A stretch of DNA of 38,904 nucleotides, from contig NZ_JAKSYE010000109.1 of the NCBI RefSeq assembly GCF_022829685.1, forward strand, positions 1 to 38,904. The letters run 5' to 3'. Under the pieces are notes generated by a model. The model had not been told where the DNA came from. It did not search any database and saw only the letters and a list, made by a program, of their open reading frames with translations. Each line of letters starts with the position of its first letter. Positions within the stretch are counted from its first letter, which is position 1. Positions 7,679-15,254 of the stretch are shown here, in pieces. The stretch is from Methylobacterium sp. E-045. Lineage in GTDB: Bacteria > Pseudomonadota > Alphaproteobacteria > Rhizobiales > Beijerinckiaceae. Both the position numbers and the translations under genes were made by a program.

Positions 7679-7936
7679 TTGCCAGATGCCGGACGGCGCG
7701 CCATACCCCTCGATGAACTCGGCCCGCGGGAAGCGGACATCCTGCGTCTGATGGCGCTGGGAGCGACGGTCGCGTCCATCGCCGAGACCCTCTGCCTGAG
7801 CCGCAAGACGATCCAGAACACCCTGTCTCTGATCAAGGCGAAGCTCCGTGCGGAGACGGACGCGCATCTGGTCTGGATCGCAGCCCGCACCGGTCTCGTC
7901 CAACCGGAGGACGAGGCCGGCGCGGGCTGGGCGTGA
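7679..7936 (+). CDS. Single-domain LuxR-family HTH protein
   Basis: 85 residues holding little but a LuxR/FixJ-type DNA-binding domain: LGPREADILRLMALGATVASIAETLCLSRKTIQNTLSLIKAKL, with the recognition helix around SRKTIQNTLS. There is no receiver or autoinducer domain. An in-frame TGA at 7673-7675 blocks extension, so TTG 7679 is the earliest start (GGAG lies about 11 bp upstream). It could be a stand-alone regulator like GerE, or the surviving end of a once longer response regulator. It diverges from the MBL hydrolase gene and its stop is 1 bp from the stop of the convergent DUF2188 gene. Confidence 0.72.
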   Translation: MPDAGRRAIPLDELGPREADILRLMALGATVASIAETLCLSRKTIQNTLSLIKAKLRAETDAHLVWIAARTGLVQPEDEAGAGWA

Positions 7937-7937
7937 G

Positions 7938-8177
7938 CTAATCGACGACCTTCGCCGTGGGGCGGTCGTTGCCCTGGGCGGTCTCGTCGTGCCAGTCGCC
8001 CTTGCCGTCCTGGTAGCGGATGCCTTCCGTGGAGCCCGGCACCTGCTGCTCGGCGGCGGCGGCCTGGGCGGCCTGCAGGGCTTCGTCGTGGCTCGGGAAG
8101 GTCTCGGAGAAGACGTCGCCGACCTTGTAGGCGAAGCCGCCATCGTGTTCGACGATGCGGTAAGTGATCTCGGACAT
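7938..8177 (-). CDS. DUF2188 domain protein
   Basis: Small 79-residue cytosolic protein that matches DUF2188: a strand pattern YRIVEHDGGFAYKVGD, a helix SHDEALQAAQAAAAEQQ, and a final strand IRYQDGKGDWHDE. These proteins often carry a Y-x-V...G-x-W pattern and have no known biochemical role. An exact EcfG-type promoter ends 54 bp before its start, which points to induction in the general stress response. A good GAGGAG ribosome binding site precedes the ATG. Confidence 0.85.
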   Translation of the reverse strand: MSEITYRIVEHDGGFAYKVGDVFSETFPSHDEALQAAQAAAAEQQVPGSTEGIRYQDGKGDWHDETAQGNDRPTAKVVD

Positions 8178-8231
8178 GCGGGTGTCTCCTCGCGGCGCCG
8201 GCGTATCGGCGCCAGGGTCATCGGCAAGGCG

Positions 8232-8257
8232 AACGGGGCGGGCCTGTCCGAGGTTCC
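8232..8257 (-). promoter_or_regulatory. EcfG (general stress sigma factor) promoter of the DUF2188 gene
   Basis: On the minus strand, GGAAC (8257-8253) is followed after exactly 17 bases by CGTT (8235-8232), an exact match to the alphaproteobacterial EcfG consensus GGAAC-N16/17-CGTT. The -10 lies about 54 bp before the DUF2188 start, within normal range. The hypothetical gene 8267-8494 ends just upstream, so the promoter restarts transcription for the DUF2188 gene alone. Confidence 0.75.
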
Positions 8258-8266
8258 GTCGCAGGC

Positions 8267-8494
8267 TCAGTGCCGGGTGGGCAGAGCATGGTCGAGGACG
8301 GCCACCGCAGCCTCGCAGCCGGCGATGAGCGAGCCCCGGACATCGCTCGGGTCGAAGCCGACTCCGTCAGGAAACGCCATGATGTGAGCGGTGTCCCTCC
8401 CCTCCCGGTGGATCCTACAGATCCAGCCCTCGGCGACCCGCTCGAAGCGCACCTCGAAACGTATGCCGTCATGCTCGAATTCGTGAGGGTCCAT
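8267..8494 (-). CDS. Small hypothetical protein
   Basis: 75 residues from ATG 8494 (85 if the upstream ATG at 8524 is used; GGGAAG lies about 11 bases before the shorter start). The sequence shows alternating strands with charged and aromatic residues (FEHDGIRFEVRFERVAEGWICRIH), then a glycine- and alanine-rich helix (SLIAGCEAAVAVLDHAL). No family is recognised. It lies between a small secreted protein gene (divergent) and DUF2188 (same strand), in a run of small stress-type genes. Confidence 0.6.
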   Translation of the reverse strand: MDPHEFEHDGIRFEVRFERVAEGWICRIHREGRDTAHIMAFPDGVGFDPSDVRGSLIAGCEAAVAVLDHALPTRH

Positions 8495-8606
8495 CTCTGT
8501 CGTTCTTCCCAGCCGGTGGATCACGGCCCGTCCGGTGGGCCTCGCCGGATGTGGGAAGCCGGGCTATGGCGTCAACGGCCGACTGGAATGCGAGAAAGAT
8601 CCGACG

Positions 8607-8861
8607 ATGCGCCTTCTCCTGCCTGCCGCGTCCCTCTGCGCGATTCTCGCCTGTCCGGCGGCCTTTGCCCAATCGGGCGCAAGCCTGTTCGGGAGCCCCG
8701 AGCGCGTGCCGGCAAATCCGTTCGCGTCGAACTATCCCTCGGCCGCCCCACCCCGCGCCCATCCCGCCTACGAACGCTCGCCGGGCGGGGAGGTTCGGCG
8801 GCGCGCTGTGCGACCGCAGCGGACCGATTCGCTGCTTCCTCCCCGCGACATCCCCCGATGA
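8607..8861 (+). CDS. Small exported protein of unknown function
   Basis: 84 residues beginning MRLLLPAASLCAILACPAAF with a cleavage site after AFA, a clear Sec signal peptide, leaving about 62 residues rich in Pro, Arg, Ser and Ala. ATG 8607 is chosen because it starts the signal peptide and follows GAGAAAG. The mature part has no visible domain and may be disordered. Its 3' end is convergent with the glutathione peroxidase gene, 15 bp apart. Confidence 0.6.
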   Translation: MRLLLPAASLCAILACPAAFAQSGASLFGSPERVPANPFASNYPSAAPPRAHPAYERSPGGEVRRRAVRPQRTDSLLPPRDIPR

Positions 8862-8876
8862 CGCGGCCACAGGGAA

Positions 8877-9434
8877 TCAGCTCTGGCTCAATTCGCCGGC
8901 GATGGCGGTGACGATGCGGGGATCGTTGGGCTCCACCGACGAGGGATAGGCACCGACGAGTCCTCCGTCGCGGCCCACCAGATATTTGTGGAAGTTCCAG
9001 TTCGGCGTGGAGCCGGGCTTCTCGGCGGCGGCCCAGCGATAGAACGGATGGGCCTGAGGGCCGCGCACATGGGTCTTGGCGACGACGGGGAAGGTGACGC
9101 CGTGATTCCGGCGGGCCGCCTCGGCGATGGCGACGCCGTCGAGGGGCTCCTGATTGCCGAAATCCGGTGACGGCACGGCGATCACCGTCAGGCCGCGCCC
9201 GCCGAAGCGTGTCCACAGCGCCTGGAGCCCCGAGAATTGCCCGGCGAAGCCGCAGGCGGTGGCGGTGTTGACGATGAGGATCGGCTTGTCCGCGAAATCC
9301 TTCAAGGCGATCAGCCCGCCTTCCGGTTTCTCGAAGGTGAAGGCCCCGGCATTGCCGTCGTTGGTGGCGGCGCGGGCGCCGGTGGCGATGACGGTCCCGA
9401 GAAGGATCAGGGCTTGGCGGCGAAGTAGGGTCAT
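8877..9434 (-). CDS. Exported glutathione peroxidase-family protein
   Basis: Thiol peroxidase of the glutathione peroxidase family that reduces hydroperoxides. The catalytic tetrad is intact: peroxidatic Cys 61 in NTATACGFAGQF, Gln 95 in DFGNQEP, and Trp 146-Asn 147 in PNWNFHKYLV. The N-terminus (LILLGTVIATGARA) is a signal peptide, so the enzyme likely works in the periplasm, where thioredoxin-like rather than glutathione reductants are probable. The 185-residue length is normal for the family plus a leader. A GGGAG lies upstream of ATG 9434. Confidence 0.9.
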   Translation of the reverse strand: MTLLRRQALILLGTVIATGARAATNDGNAGAFTFEKPEGGLIALKDFADKPILIVNTATACGFAGQFSGLQALWTRFGGRGLTVIAVPSPDFGNQEPLDGVAIAEAARRNHGVTFPVVAKTHVRGPQAHPFYRWAAAEKPGSTPNWNFHKYLVGRDGGLVGAYPSSVEPNDPRIVTAIAGELSQS

Positions 9435-9517
9435 CGAGGGTCGCTCCCTTGCAGAGCCGAGGATGGGAATCGGCCCGCCCGCGACCCTGCCGAAAGTAGT
9501 CCGGTCTTACCGCCTGT

Positions 9518-9542
9518 CCACCATCGGGCACGGTGATGGTGG
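9518..9542. repeat. 8-bp inverted repeat between the peroxidase and PRC-barrel genes
   Basis: CCACCATC (9518-9525) and GATGGTGG (9535-9542) pair around a 9-base loop in the divergent region. A GGAAC follows at 9541-9545 but has no good CGTT at 16-17 bases. The repeat could be an operator or simply chance. Confidence 0.3.
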
Positions 9543-9615
9543 AACCTTTCGCAAGGGCTCAGCTTGAGCGAGGACCGAGTTCGACCCCCGAACCCAGAGC
9601 GGAAAGACACGCCCT

Positions 9616-10146
9616 ATGCGCATCCTGTTGCTTGCAGCGACCCTCGCAGCGCCCCTCGTCTTCGCAGGAGCGACGATGGCCGGCGCTCAGACGACGGATC
9701 CGCAGAACGCGGGCTCGGCACCGGTGCCGGCGGCGCCCGCCACCCTCAGCAACGATCTGCGTCCGACCTTCGTCGCCCAGACCCCCACGGACCGGGTCAC
9801 GTCCAAACTGATCGGCCTGACGATCCAGAACGGCGCCAACGAGACGATCGGCGAGATCGCCGACATCGTTCTCGACGAGGGCAGCACCATCAAGGCCTGG
9901 GTGGTCGGCGTCGGCGGCTTCCTCGGCATCGGCACGAAATACGTGGCCGTGGATCCCAGCGCCCTGAAGCTCACCCGCGTCGACGACAAGACGCTGAAGG
10001 CGACGATCGACACCAACAAGGACCAGCTCCGCGCCGCCCCGGAATATGTCTATCTCGGCCAGGCCAAGCCCAATTCCGGCGACGCGAAGCCGGCGGACAC
10101 GAAGGCCTCCGACACCAGGCCGGCAGACGGCAAGACGGCCCCCTGA
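9616..10146 (+). CDS. Exported PRC-barrel domain protein
   Basis: 176 residues with a Sec signal peptide (MRILLLAATLAAPLVFAGAT, cleavage near AGAQ). A PRC-barrel lies at about 62-135: SKLIGLTIQNGANETIGEIADIVLDEGSTIKAWVVGVGGFLGIG is typical of the fold. The C-terminal tail is a disordered K-P-A-D-T repeat. Such exported PRC-barrel proteins are frequent in Methylobacterium and relatives and often stress-related; the molecular function is unknown. It ends at a strong bidirectional terminator hairpin. Confidence 0.88.
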   Translation: MRILLLAATLAAPLVFAGATMAGAQTTDPQNAGSAPVPAAPATLSNDLRPTFVAQTPTDRVTSKLIGLTIQNGANETIGEIADIVLDEGSTIKAWVVGVGGFLGIGTKYVAVDPSALKLTRVDDKTLKATIDTNKDQLRAAPEYVYLGQAKPNSGDAKPADTKASDTRPADGKTAP

Positions 10147-10180
10147 GATCGATCTCGCCGCGCATCCGCGTTGCGGCACC

Positions 10181-10230
10181 AAAACGAGAGAGGCGGCCGA
10201 GACATCATTGCCTCGGCCGCCTCTCTCGTT
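10181..10230. terminator. Bidirectional rho-independent terminator
   Basis: AACGAGAGAGGCGGCCGAG (10183-10201) and its exact reverse complement (10212-10230) form a perfect 19-bp stem with a 10-base loop. AAAA at 10181-10184 gives a U run on the minus strand; on the plus strand only TT follows. It lies between the convergent PRC-barrel and receiver genes and can serve both, better for the minus-strand gene. Confidence 0.85.
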
Positions 10231-10256
10231 CCTGGTCCGGATCCGGACCGGCCGAC

Positions 10257-10661
10257 TCAGTTGCGCGTGCAGAGCGCCTCGCGCACGGTGCTGGCGACCG
10301 CATCGTTCCTGACTTCGTTCGTGACGAACACGTCGCCGGTCGCCTCGTCGATCACTTCGGGCAGGGGGTCACACGGCGCCTCGTTGGCGAAGACGATACG
10401 CAGGTCGGGCCGCAATGCGCGTGCCTCGAGGACCAGCTTGGTGGAGCACAACTCGCCTTTGAGGCTGATGTCGGTCACCAGAACGTCAACCGGAAGGCCG
10501 AGCGCCAGGACCGTCATCGCGTCGACACCGGAATCGACGGTCGTCGCCGAGTAGCCGGCGCGTCGGATCTGCGAGGCGACCTCGTCGCGCCAATGCTTCT
10601 GTCGTCCGGCGATCAGAACCTGAACGCCATAGGCTCCGCCGGTGGAAGCCGTCGATTCCAT
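10257..10661 (-). CDS. Degenerate single-domain response regulator receiver
   Basis: 134 residues from ATG 10661, behind GAGGAGA. The receiver fold is recognisable: VQVLIAGRQKHWRDEVASQI, VDVLVTDISL with the presumptive phosphoacceptor Asp 64, then the ALRPDLRIVFANE strand. The acidic pair normally after strand 1 is replaced by A-G-R, and the conserved Lys before the last helix is not evident (VFVTNEVRND). So phosphorylation is doubtful; it may act as a pseudo-receiver. No output domain and no kinase gene is adjacent. Confidence 0.78.
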   Translation of the reverse strand: MESTASTGGAYGVQVLIAGRQKHWRDEVASQIRRAGYSATTVDSGVDAMTVLALGLPVDVLVTDISLKGELCSTKLVLEARALRPDLRIVFANEAPCDPLPEVIDEATGDVFVTNEVRNDAVASTVREALCTRN

Positions 10662-10949
10662 GATCGAATCTCCTCGTTCCTGTCGGGACCTGCCTGGATC
10701 GGCACGAGCCGACACCGGCACGGCGATCACTGTGCGACGCAGCATCGTAGGATGCGATGGTGTCGCAAGACAAGGAGCCTTTGCCAGCAGCCGACCTGTA
10801 TCAAGGGAATTCCTCTCCGGCTCGACTGTTCCCTGGATCGGTGGCGCATCGGCCGCTGCGGCGGTTGACGGGGCGGCAATGCACGGGGCAACACGGCCCC
10901 GCCGCGCGATGCCATCGTTCGCGGCGGACAGCCGGAGCCGGACCGACCG

Positions 10950-12200
10950 ATGTCATCAGCCAAAGCCACTCCCGTCTCGCCCCTCGCCCCGACGAGCGTG
11001 CCCGAGCTTCCACCCATCGGCGGCGTCGGCATCGCCACCGCACAGGCCGGCATCCGCTATTCCGGGCGCACCGATGTGCTCTACCTCGCGATGCAGCCGG
11101 GAACGCAGGCGGCGGGGGTGTTCACCCGCTCCAAATGCCCGTCGGCCCCCGTGGACTGGTGTCGCGAAGCCCTGGCGCGCGAAGGCGCCCGCGCCCTGAT
11201 CGTCAATTCCGGCAACGCCAATGCCTTCACCGGCGCGCGCGGCCGGGACGCCGTGGCGCTGACCGCCAAGATCGGCGCAGAAGCGGCCGGATGCCGGCCC
11301 GACGAGATCTTCATCGCCTCCACCGGCGTCATCGGCGAACCCCTCGACGCGACGAAGTTCGAGGGCGTGCTGGCCGATTGCGCCTCGCGGACCGAGACCG
11401 GCCCCGAAGCCTGGGCGGCGGCGGCGCAGGCGATCATGACCACCGACACGTTCCCCAAGCTCGCCACCCGCACGGCGACGATCGACGGGACGCCCGTGAC
11501 GATCAACGGCATCGCCAAGGGTGCGGGCATGATCGCCCCCGACATGGCGACGATGCTGAGCTTCGTCTTCACCGACGCGGCCCTGCCGCAGGTCGTGCTC
11601 CAAACGCTTCTGAGCGCCGGCACGCAGACGAGTTTCAACTGCGTGACGGTGGACGGCGACACCTCCACCTCCGACACGCTGATGCTGTTCGCCACCGGAG
11701 CCGCCGGCAACGCGCCCGTGACCGATCCGGGCGACGCCCGCCTGTCGGGCTTCCGGGCGGCGCTGGACGACCTCTTGATCGAGCTGGCGCAGCTCGTGGC
11801 CAAGGATGGCGAGGGCGCGCGCAAGTTCGTCACCGTCAACGTGAAGGGCGCGACGAGCGATGCGTCCGCGCACCGCATCGGCATGTCCATCGCCAACTCG
11901 CCCCTGGTGAAGACGGCCATTGCCGGCGAGGATGCCAATTGGGGCCGCGTCGTGATGGCGGTGGGCAAGGCCGGCGAGCCCGCCGACCGCGATCGCCTCG
12001 CGATCTGGTTCGGCGACGTCCGCGTCGCCCGCGAAGGCGCCCGCGACCCGGATTACAGCGAGGCGGCGGCGAGCGCCGTCATGCGCGAATCGGATGTGTC
12101 GGTCACGGTCGACCTCGGTCTCGGCGACGGCACGGCGCGGGTTTGGACCTGCGACCTGACCAAGGGCTATATCGAGATCAACGGGGATTACCGCTCATGA
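10950..12200 (+). CDS. argJ: Bifunctional ornithine acetyltransferase / N-acetylglutamate synthase
   Basis: ArgJ moves the acetyl group from N-acetylornithine to glutamate (cyclic arginine pathway) and in the bifunctional form can also use acetyl-CoA. The 416-residue precursor has the self-cleavage motif KGAGMIAPDMATML at 190-203; cleavage before Thr 201 yields alpha and beta chains and makes that Thr the nucleophile. Other conserved blocks are NSGNANAFTG and STGVIGEPL. The stop codon overlaps the start of the SIMPL gene (ATGA), so the genes are translationally coupled. The promoter should lie in 10662-10949, divergent from the receiver gene. Confidence 0.97.
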   Translation: MSSAKATPVSPLAPTSVPELPPIGGVGIATAQAGIRYSGRTDVLYLAMQPGTQAAGVFTRSKCPSAPVDWCREALAREGARALIVNSGNANAFTGARGRDAVALTAKIGAEAAGCRPDEIFIASTGVIGEPLDATKFEGVLADCASRTETGPEAWAAAAQAIMTTDTFPKLATRTATIDGTPVTINGIAKGAGMIAPDMATMLSFVFTDAALPQVVLQTLLSAGTQTSFNCVTVDGDTSTSDTLMLFATGAAGNAPVTDPGDARLSGFRAALDDLLIELAQLVAKDGEGARKFVTVNVKGATSDASAHRIGMSIANSPLVKTAIAGEDANWGRVVMAVGKAGEPADRDRLAIWFGDVRVAREGARDPDYSEAAASAVMRESDVSVTVDLGLGDGTARVWTCDLTKGYIEINGDYRS

Positions 12201-12943
12201 GGCGCCTCCTCCACCGGGCGGCGGCGGCGAGCCTCGCCCTCGCCCTCACGATTCCCACCCTCGCGATCCCCGCCTCGGCGGACGACGACAAGGCCAGGAA
12301 CGAGAGCCGCATCGTGGTGACCGGCCGCGCCCGCGCCGAGACGCCGCCCGACTTCGCCTCGGTGGAGATCGGGATCGAGGCCAGGGGTGCGACGCCCGCC
12401 GCCGCCCTCGACGGAGCGAGCACCGTCGTCCGCGCACTCATCGCGCTGTCGTCCGGGTTCGGCGTCGGCGAGACGGATATCGGCACGACGGCGGTCACCC
12501 TCACCCAGGCGACGCGCGAGGTGCGCCAGCCCGACGGCAGCACCACCGAGAAGCCCGACGGCTACCGCGCCGCCAACAGCGTACGGGTGCGCCTCGCCGA
12601 CATGGGCAAGCTCGGCGAGCTGATGCGCAAGGCCCTCGATGCCGGCGCCAACCGGATCGAGGGCGTGGCGTTCGGCCTGAAGGATCCCGAAGCGGCGGAA
12701 GCCACCGTGCAGGTGGCGGCCCTGAAGGATGCGATGGCGCAGGCCGGACGCCTCGCGGAAGCGGCAGGGGTGAAGCTCGGAGCGCCCCTGTTGATCCAGA
12801 CGACGCCTCAGGGCGGCGGGATGCCGATGGCGATGGCGCCGTCGCCGGTGCGGTCCAAGCGCTCCGGCGTGCCGGTGCCGCTCGCGGCGGGCACGATCGA
12901 GACGAGCGCCGAGATCTCGGCCAGCTTCGCGATCCTGCCGTGA
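12197..12943 (+). CDS. SIMPL-domain (DUF541) exported protein
   Basis: 248 residues with a signal peptide (hydrophobic AAAASLALALTIPTLAIPASA, cleavage near SADD) and a SIMPL/DUF541 domain: IVVTGRARAETPPDFASVEIGI, the VGETDIGTTAVTLTQ strand pair, ANSVRVRLADMGKLGELM and GVAFGLKDPEAAEA. Bacterial members are periplasmic or outer-membrane associated (E. coli YggE is linked to oxidative stress). The ATG at 12197 overlaps the argJ stop, and the 3' end overlaps mutT. Its place between argJ and mutT looks like co-expression rather than shared pathway. Confidence 0.88.
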   Translation: MRRLLHRAAAASLALALTIPTLAIPASADDDKARNESRIVVTGRARAETPPDFASVEIGIEARGATPAAALDGASTVVRALIALSSGFGVGETDIGTTAVTLTQATREVRQPDGSTTEKPDGYRAANSVRVRLADMGKLGELMRKALDAGANRIEGVAFGLKDPEAAEATVQVAALKDAMAQAGRLAEAAGVKLGAPLLIQTTPQGGGMPMAMAPSPVRSKRSGVPVPLAAGTIETSAEISASFAILP

Positions 12944-13359
12944 CGCCGCCTCCGTTCCGCATCCTCCTCGTGGTGGCGGTCGCCCTGGTGGATGCGGATG
13001 GCCGTGTCCTCCTGGCCCAGCGCCCGGAGGGCAAGCAGCTCGCCGGTCTCTGGGAGTTCCCCGGCGGCAAGGTCGAGGCGGGAGAGCGGCCGGAGGAGAC
13101 CCTCATCCGCGAATTGCGCGAGGAGATCGGGATCGAGGTGAAGGAGGCCTGCCTCGCCCCCCTCACCTTCGCGAGCCACGCCTATCCCGACTTCCACCTG
13201 CTGATGCCGCTCTATGTCTGCCGCCGCTGGGAGGGCACGGCCCGGTCCATGGAGGGACAGGCCCTGAAATGGGTGCACCCGCGCGCTCTCAAGGACCAGC
13301 CGATGCCCCCGGCCGATGCGCCGCTGACCCCGTTCCTGGTCGATCTCCTCGGGCCTTGA
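12940..13359 (+). CDS. mutT: 8-oxo-dGTP diphosphatase, Nudix family
   Basis: 139 residues with a complete Nudix box: G43, E49, then R57-E58-L59-R60-E61-E62-I63-G64 in GGKVEAGERPEETLIRELRE. The length and the start LVVAVALVDADGRVLLAQRP with LAGLWEFPGGK fit MutT, which removes oxidised dGTP and prevents A:T to C:G transversions. The start is GTG 12940, overlapping the preceding stop (GTGA), so it is coupled to the SIMPL gene. Last gene of the argJ operon. Confidence 0.9.
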   Translation: MTPPPFRILLVVAVALVDADGRVLLAQRPEGKQLAGLWEFPGGKVEAGERPEETLIRELREEIGIEVKEACLAPLTFASHAYPDFHLLMPLYVCRRWEGTARSMEGQALKWVHPRALKDQPMPPADAPLTPFLVDLLGP

Positions 13360-13411
13360 TGGACGGGCCCGGCCGCCACAGGTTGGCTCTCGGAGGCGGG
13401 AGACGGGAAGC

Positions 13412-14941
13412 ATGGCGCGCAAGGCAGCGGTGAAGGCGGTCCCGAAGGCGGACGTGGTGGAGAAGCCGAAGCGCGTCTCGCGCAAGACCACGCCGTCCCC
13501 CGAGACCCTGGCGCCCCTGGGACTCGACCGGTTGATCGGTCTGGTCCTCGACGAGACGGCGCGCAATCCCGCCTTCAAGAAGCTCGTCACCGCGGCGATC
13601 GCCGGATTGCAGGGCCCCGATGCCGTGGCCGCTCTCGTCGACAGGCGGCTCACCGCCCTGGAACGGGCCCACGGCTATATCGACTGGCAGAAACGGCGCG
13701 CCTTCGCCGCCGATCTCGACGCCACGGTCTCCACCATCGTCTCGGAACTGGCCCCCCTCGACGTGGATGCCGCCCTCGGCCGGTTGATCCGTTTCATCGG
13801 CGGCGCGCAGGGCGTCCTCGAGCGCGTCGACGATTCGAGCGGTCAAGTGGTGGGCGTCTACGAACGGGCGACGCATGCCGCCGCCGACCTGGCCCTTCGA
13901 CTCCCCACGGCCGACGCCGCCCGATTGGCCGTGAAACTGGTGCCGCTCTTGGAGGCGGACGGGTTCGGCATCCTCGATGCCCTGCTGCTCACGGTGGTGG
14001 AGGGCCTGCCCGACACCGCACTGGAACCGGTCGACGCGGCCCTCGCCGCGGCGACGCCACCGGAGCCGAAGGCGTCGGTCAAGCCGGCAGCCCGATCGAC
14101 CGCCTTCAGCACACAGGGCTGGGACCGGAAGATGCAGCGCATGCGCCTGCTGCGGATGCGACAGGCCCTCGCCGACCGGCGCGGCGACGTCGAGGCTTTC
14201 ATCGCCCTGGAACAGACGATCTCCCCCGATCATCCCGACACCGTGGCCGTGGCCGAGCGCCTGCTCACGGCGAACCGCGCCGCCGAGGCGCTGGATTGGA
14301 TCGGACGGCCGCAGAAGCGCGGTGTCGTCGTCGTCACCCGCGAGCAGATGCTGACGGGAAGCTTCGATCCGGACGCGCCCCGGCGCGAGCGAACCTCCCT
14401 CGAAATCCGTATCCTCGACGCTCTCGGCCGGAGAGAGGATGCGCAGGGGAAGCGCTGGGCCGGTTTCGAGGCGCGTCTCGACCGCGAGATGCTGCGCGAT
14501 TACGTCGCCAAGCTCCCCGATTTCGAGGACGAGGAAGCGCTCGAGCGCGCCTTCGACCATGCGGCCGCTCACGCCGATCCCTACCGCGCCCTGCATTTCT
14601 TCGTGCATTGGCCCAAGCTCGACCGCGCCGCGCGCCTTGTCATCGACAAGGCCGCCACCTGGGACGGCAGCCGCTATGAAATCCTCGCTCCCGCGGCGGA
14701 GGCTCTGGAAGAGGCGAGCCCGAAGGCGGCGAGCCTGCTCTACCGCTGCATGATCGACGACATGGTGAGCAAGGGCCGCTCCAGCGCCTACGGTTACGGC
14801 GCACGCCACCTCCTGACCCTCGATGCCCTGGCGCAGCGGCTCGAACCGGGCGACCTCGCCCCGGACCATGCCACCTACCGTGACGCCCTGCGCAAGGCGC
14901 ACGGACGGAAATCCGCCTTCTGGGAGAAGGTGAAGGGCTGA
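13412..14941 (+). CDS. DUF6880 family protein
   Basis: A 509-residue soluble helical protein of unknown function. It fits DUF6880: after a basic leader (about 1-30) comes LGLDRLIGLVLDETARNPAFKKLV, the block YIDWQKRRAFAADLD near 93, then VLERVDDSSGQVVGVYERA. The C-terminal half is alpha-helical repeat-like, ending YRDALRKAHGRKSAFWEKVKG. A linker rich in Ala and Pro near 212-230 divides the halves. A GGAGGCGGGAG run precedes the ATG. It follows mutT by 52 bp and could be read through from the argJ operon. Confidence 0.82.
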   Translation: MARKAAVKAVPKADVVEKPKRVSRKTTPSPETLAPLGLDRLIGLVLDETARNPAFKKLVTAAIAGLQGPDAVAALVDRRLTALERAHGYIDWQKRRAFAADLDATVSTIVSELAPLDVDAALGRLIRFIGGAQGVLERVDDSSGQVVGVYERATHAAADLALRLPTADAARLAVKLVPLLEADGFGILDALLLTVVEGLPDTALEPVDAALAAATPPEPKASVKPAARSTAFSTQGWDRKMQRMRLLRMRQALADRRGDVEAFIALEQTISPDHPDTVAVAERLLTANRAAEALDWIGRPQKRGVVVVTREQMLTGSFDPDAPRRERTSLEIRILDALGRREDAQGKRWAGFEARLDREMLRDYVAKLPDFEDEEALERAFDHAAAHADPYRALHFFVHWPKLDRAARLVIDKAATWDGSRYEILAPAAEALEEASPKAASLLYRCMIDDMVSKGRSSAYGYGARHLLTLDALAQRLEPGDLAPDHATYRDALRKAHGRKSAFWEKVKG

Positions 14942-15254
14942 TTCCGTCTTTCCTCCAATCGCCTCGGCAAAATGCCCCTGTGCCTCCTCGAAGGCCGCGG
15001 AAGATCCCTCTCTCTCGACGCGATGGACCGTCCGGCCCCTCCCAAAAAATAACTTGAAGTAAATCACGTTTCTGCGAAGTTGAAACCTGAGATGGCCGAT
15101 TCCGGTCATCGGTAGGCGACCGTCCACGCAAGGTTTCGTCCGGCACATCCCGCTCACGCGCCCGACAAGCGCCGAGCGAACGATCCGTCGTGCCTGACAT
15201 CGTCGATCGTGACCCCGCCTGGACAGAATCGATCAGTCGAGGAAAAGGCGAGCC
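14942..15254. other. Intergenic region without a gene
   Basis: 313 bp with no credible reading frame. It contains an AT-rich pocket at about 15046-15082 (CCCAAAAAATAACTTGAAGT onward) amid GC-rich DNA, a likely place for the promoter of the downstream holin-transglycosylase gene. No terminator with a U run is seen after the DUF6880 gene. Confidence 0.6.

Noticed and set aside
9541..9566. EcfG promoter before the PRC-barrel gene
   Set aside because: GGAAC is present but at 16 or 17 bases only GCTT or CTTG follows, too far from CGTT to call.
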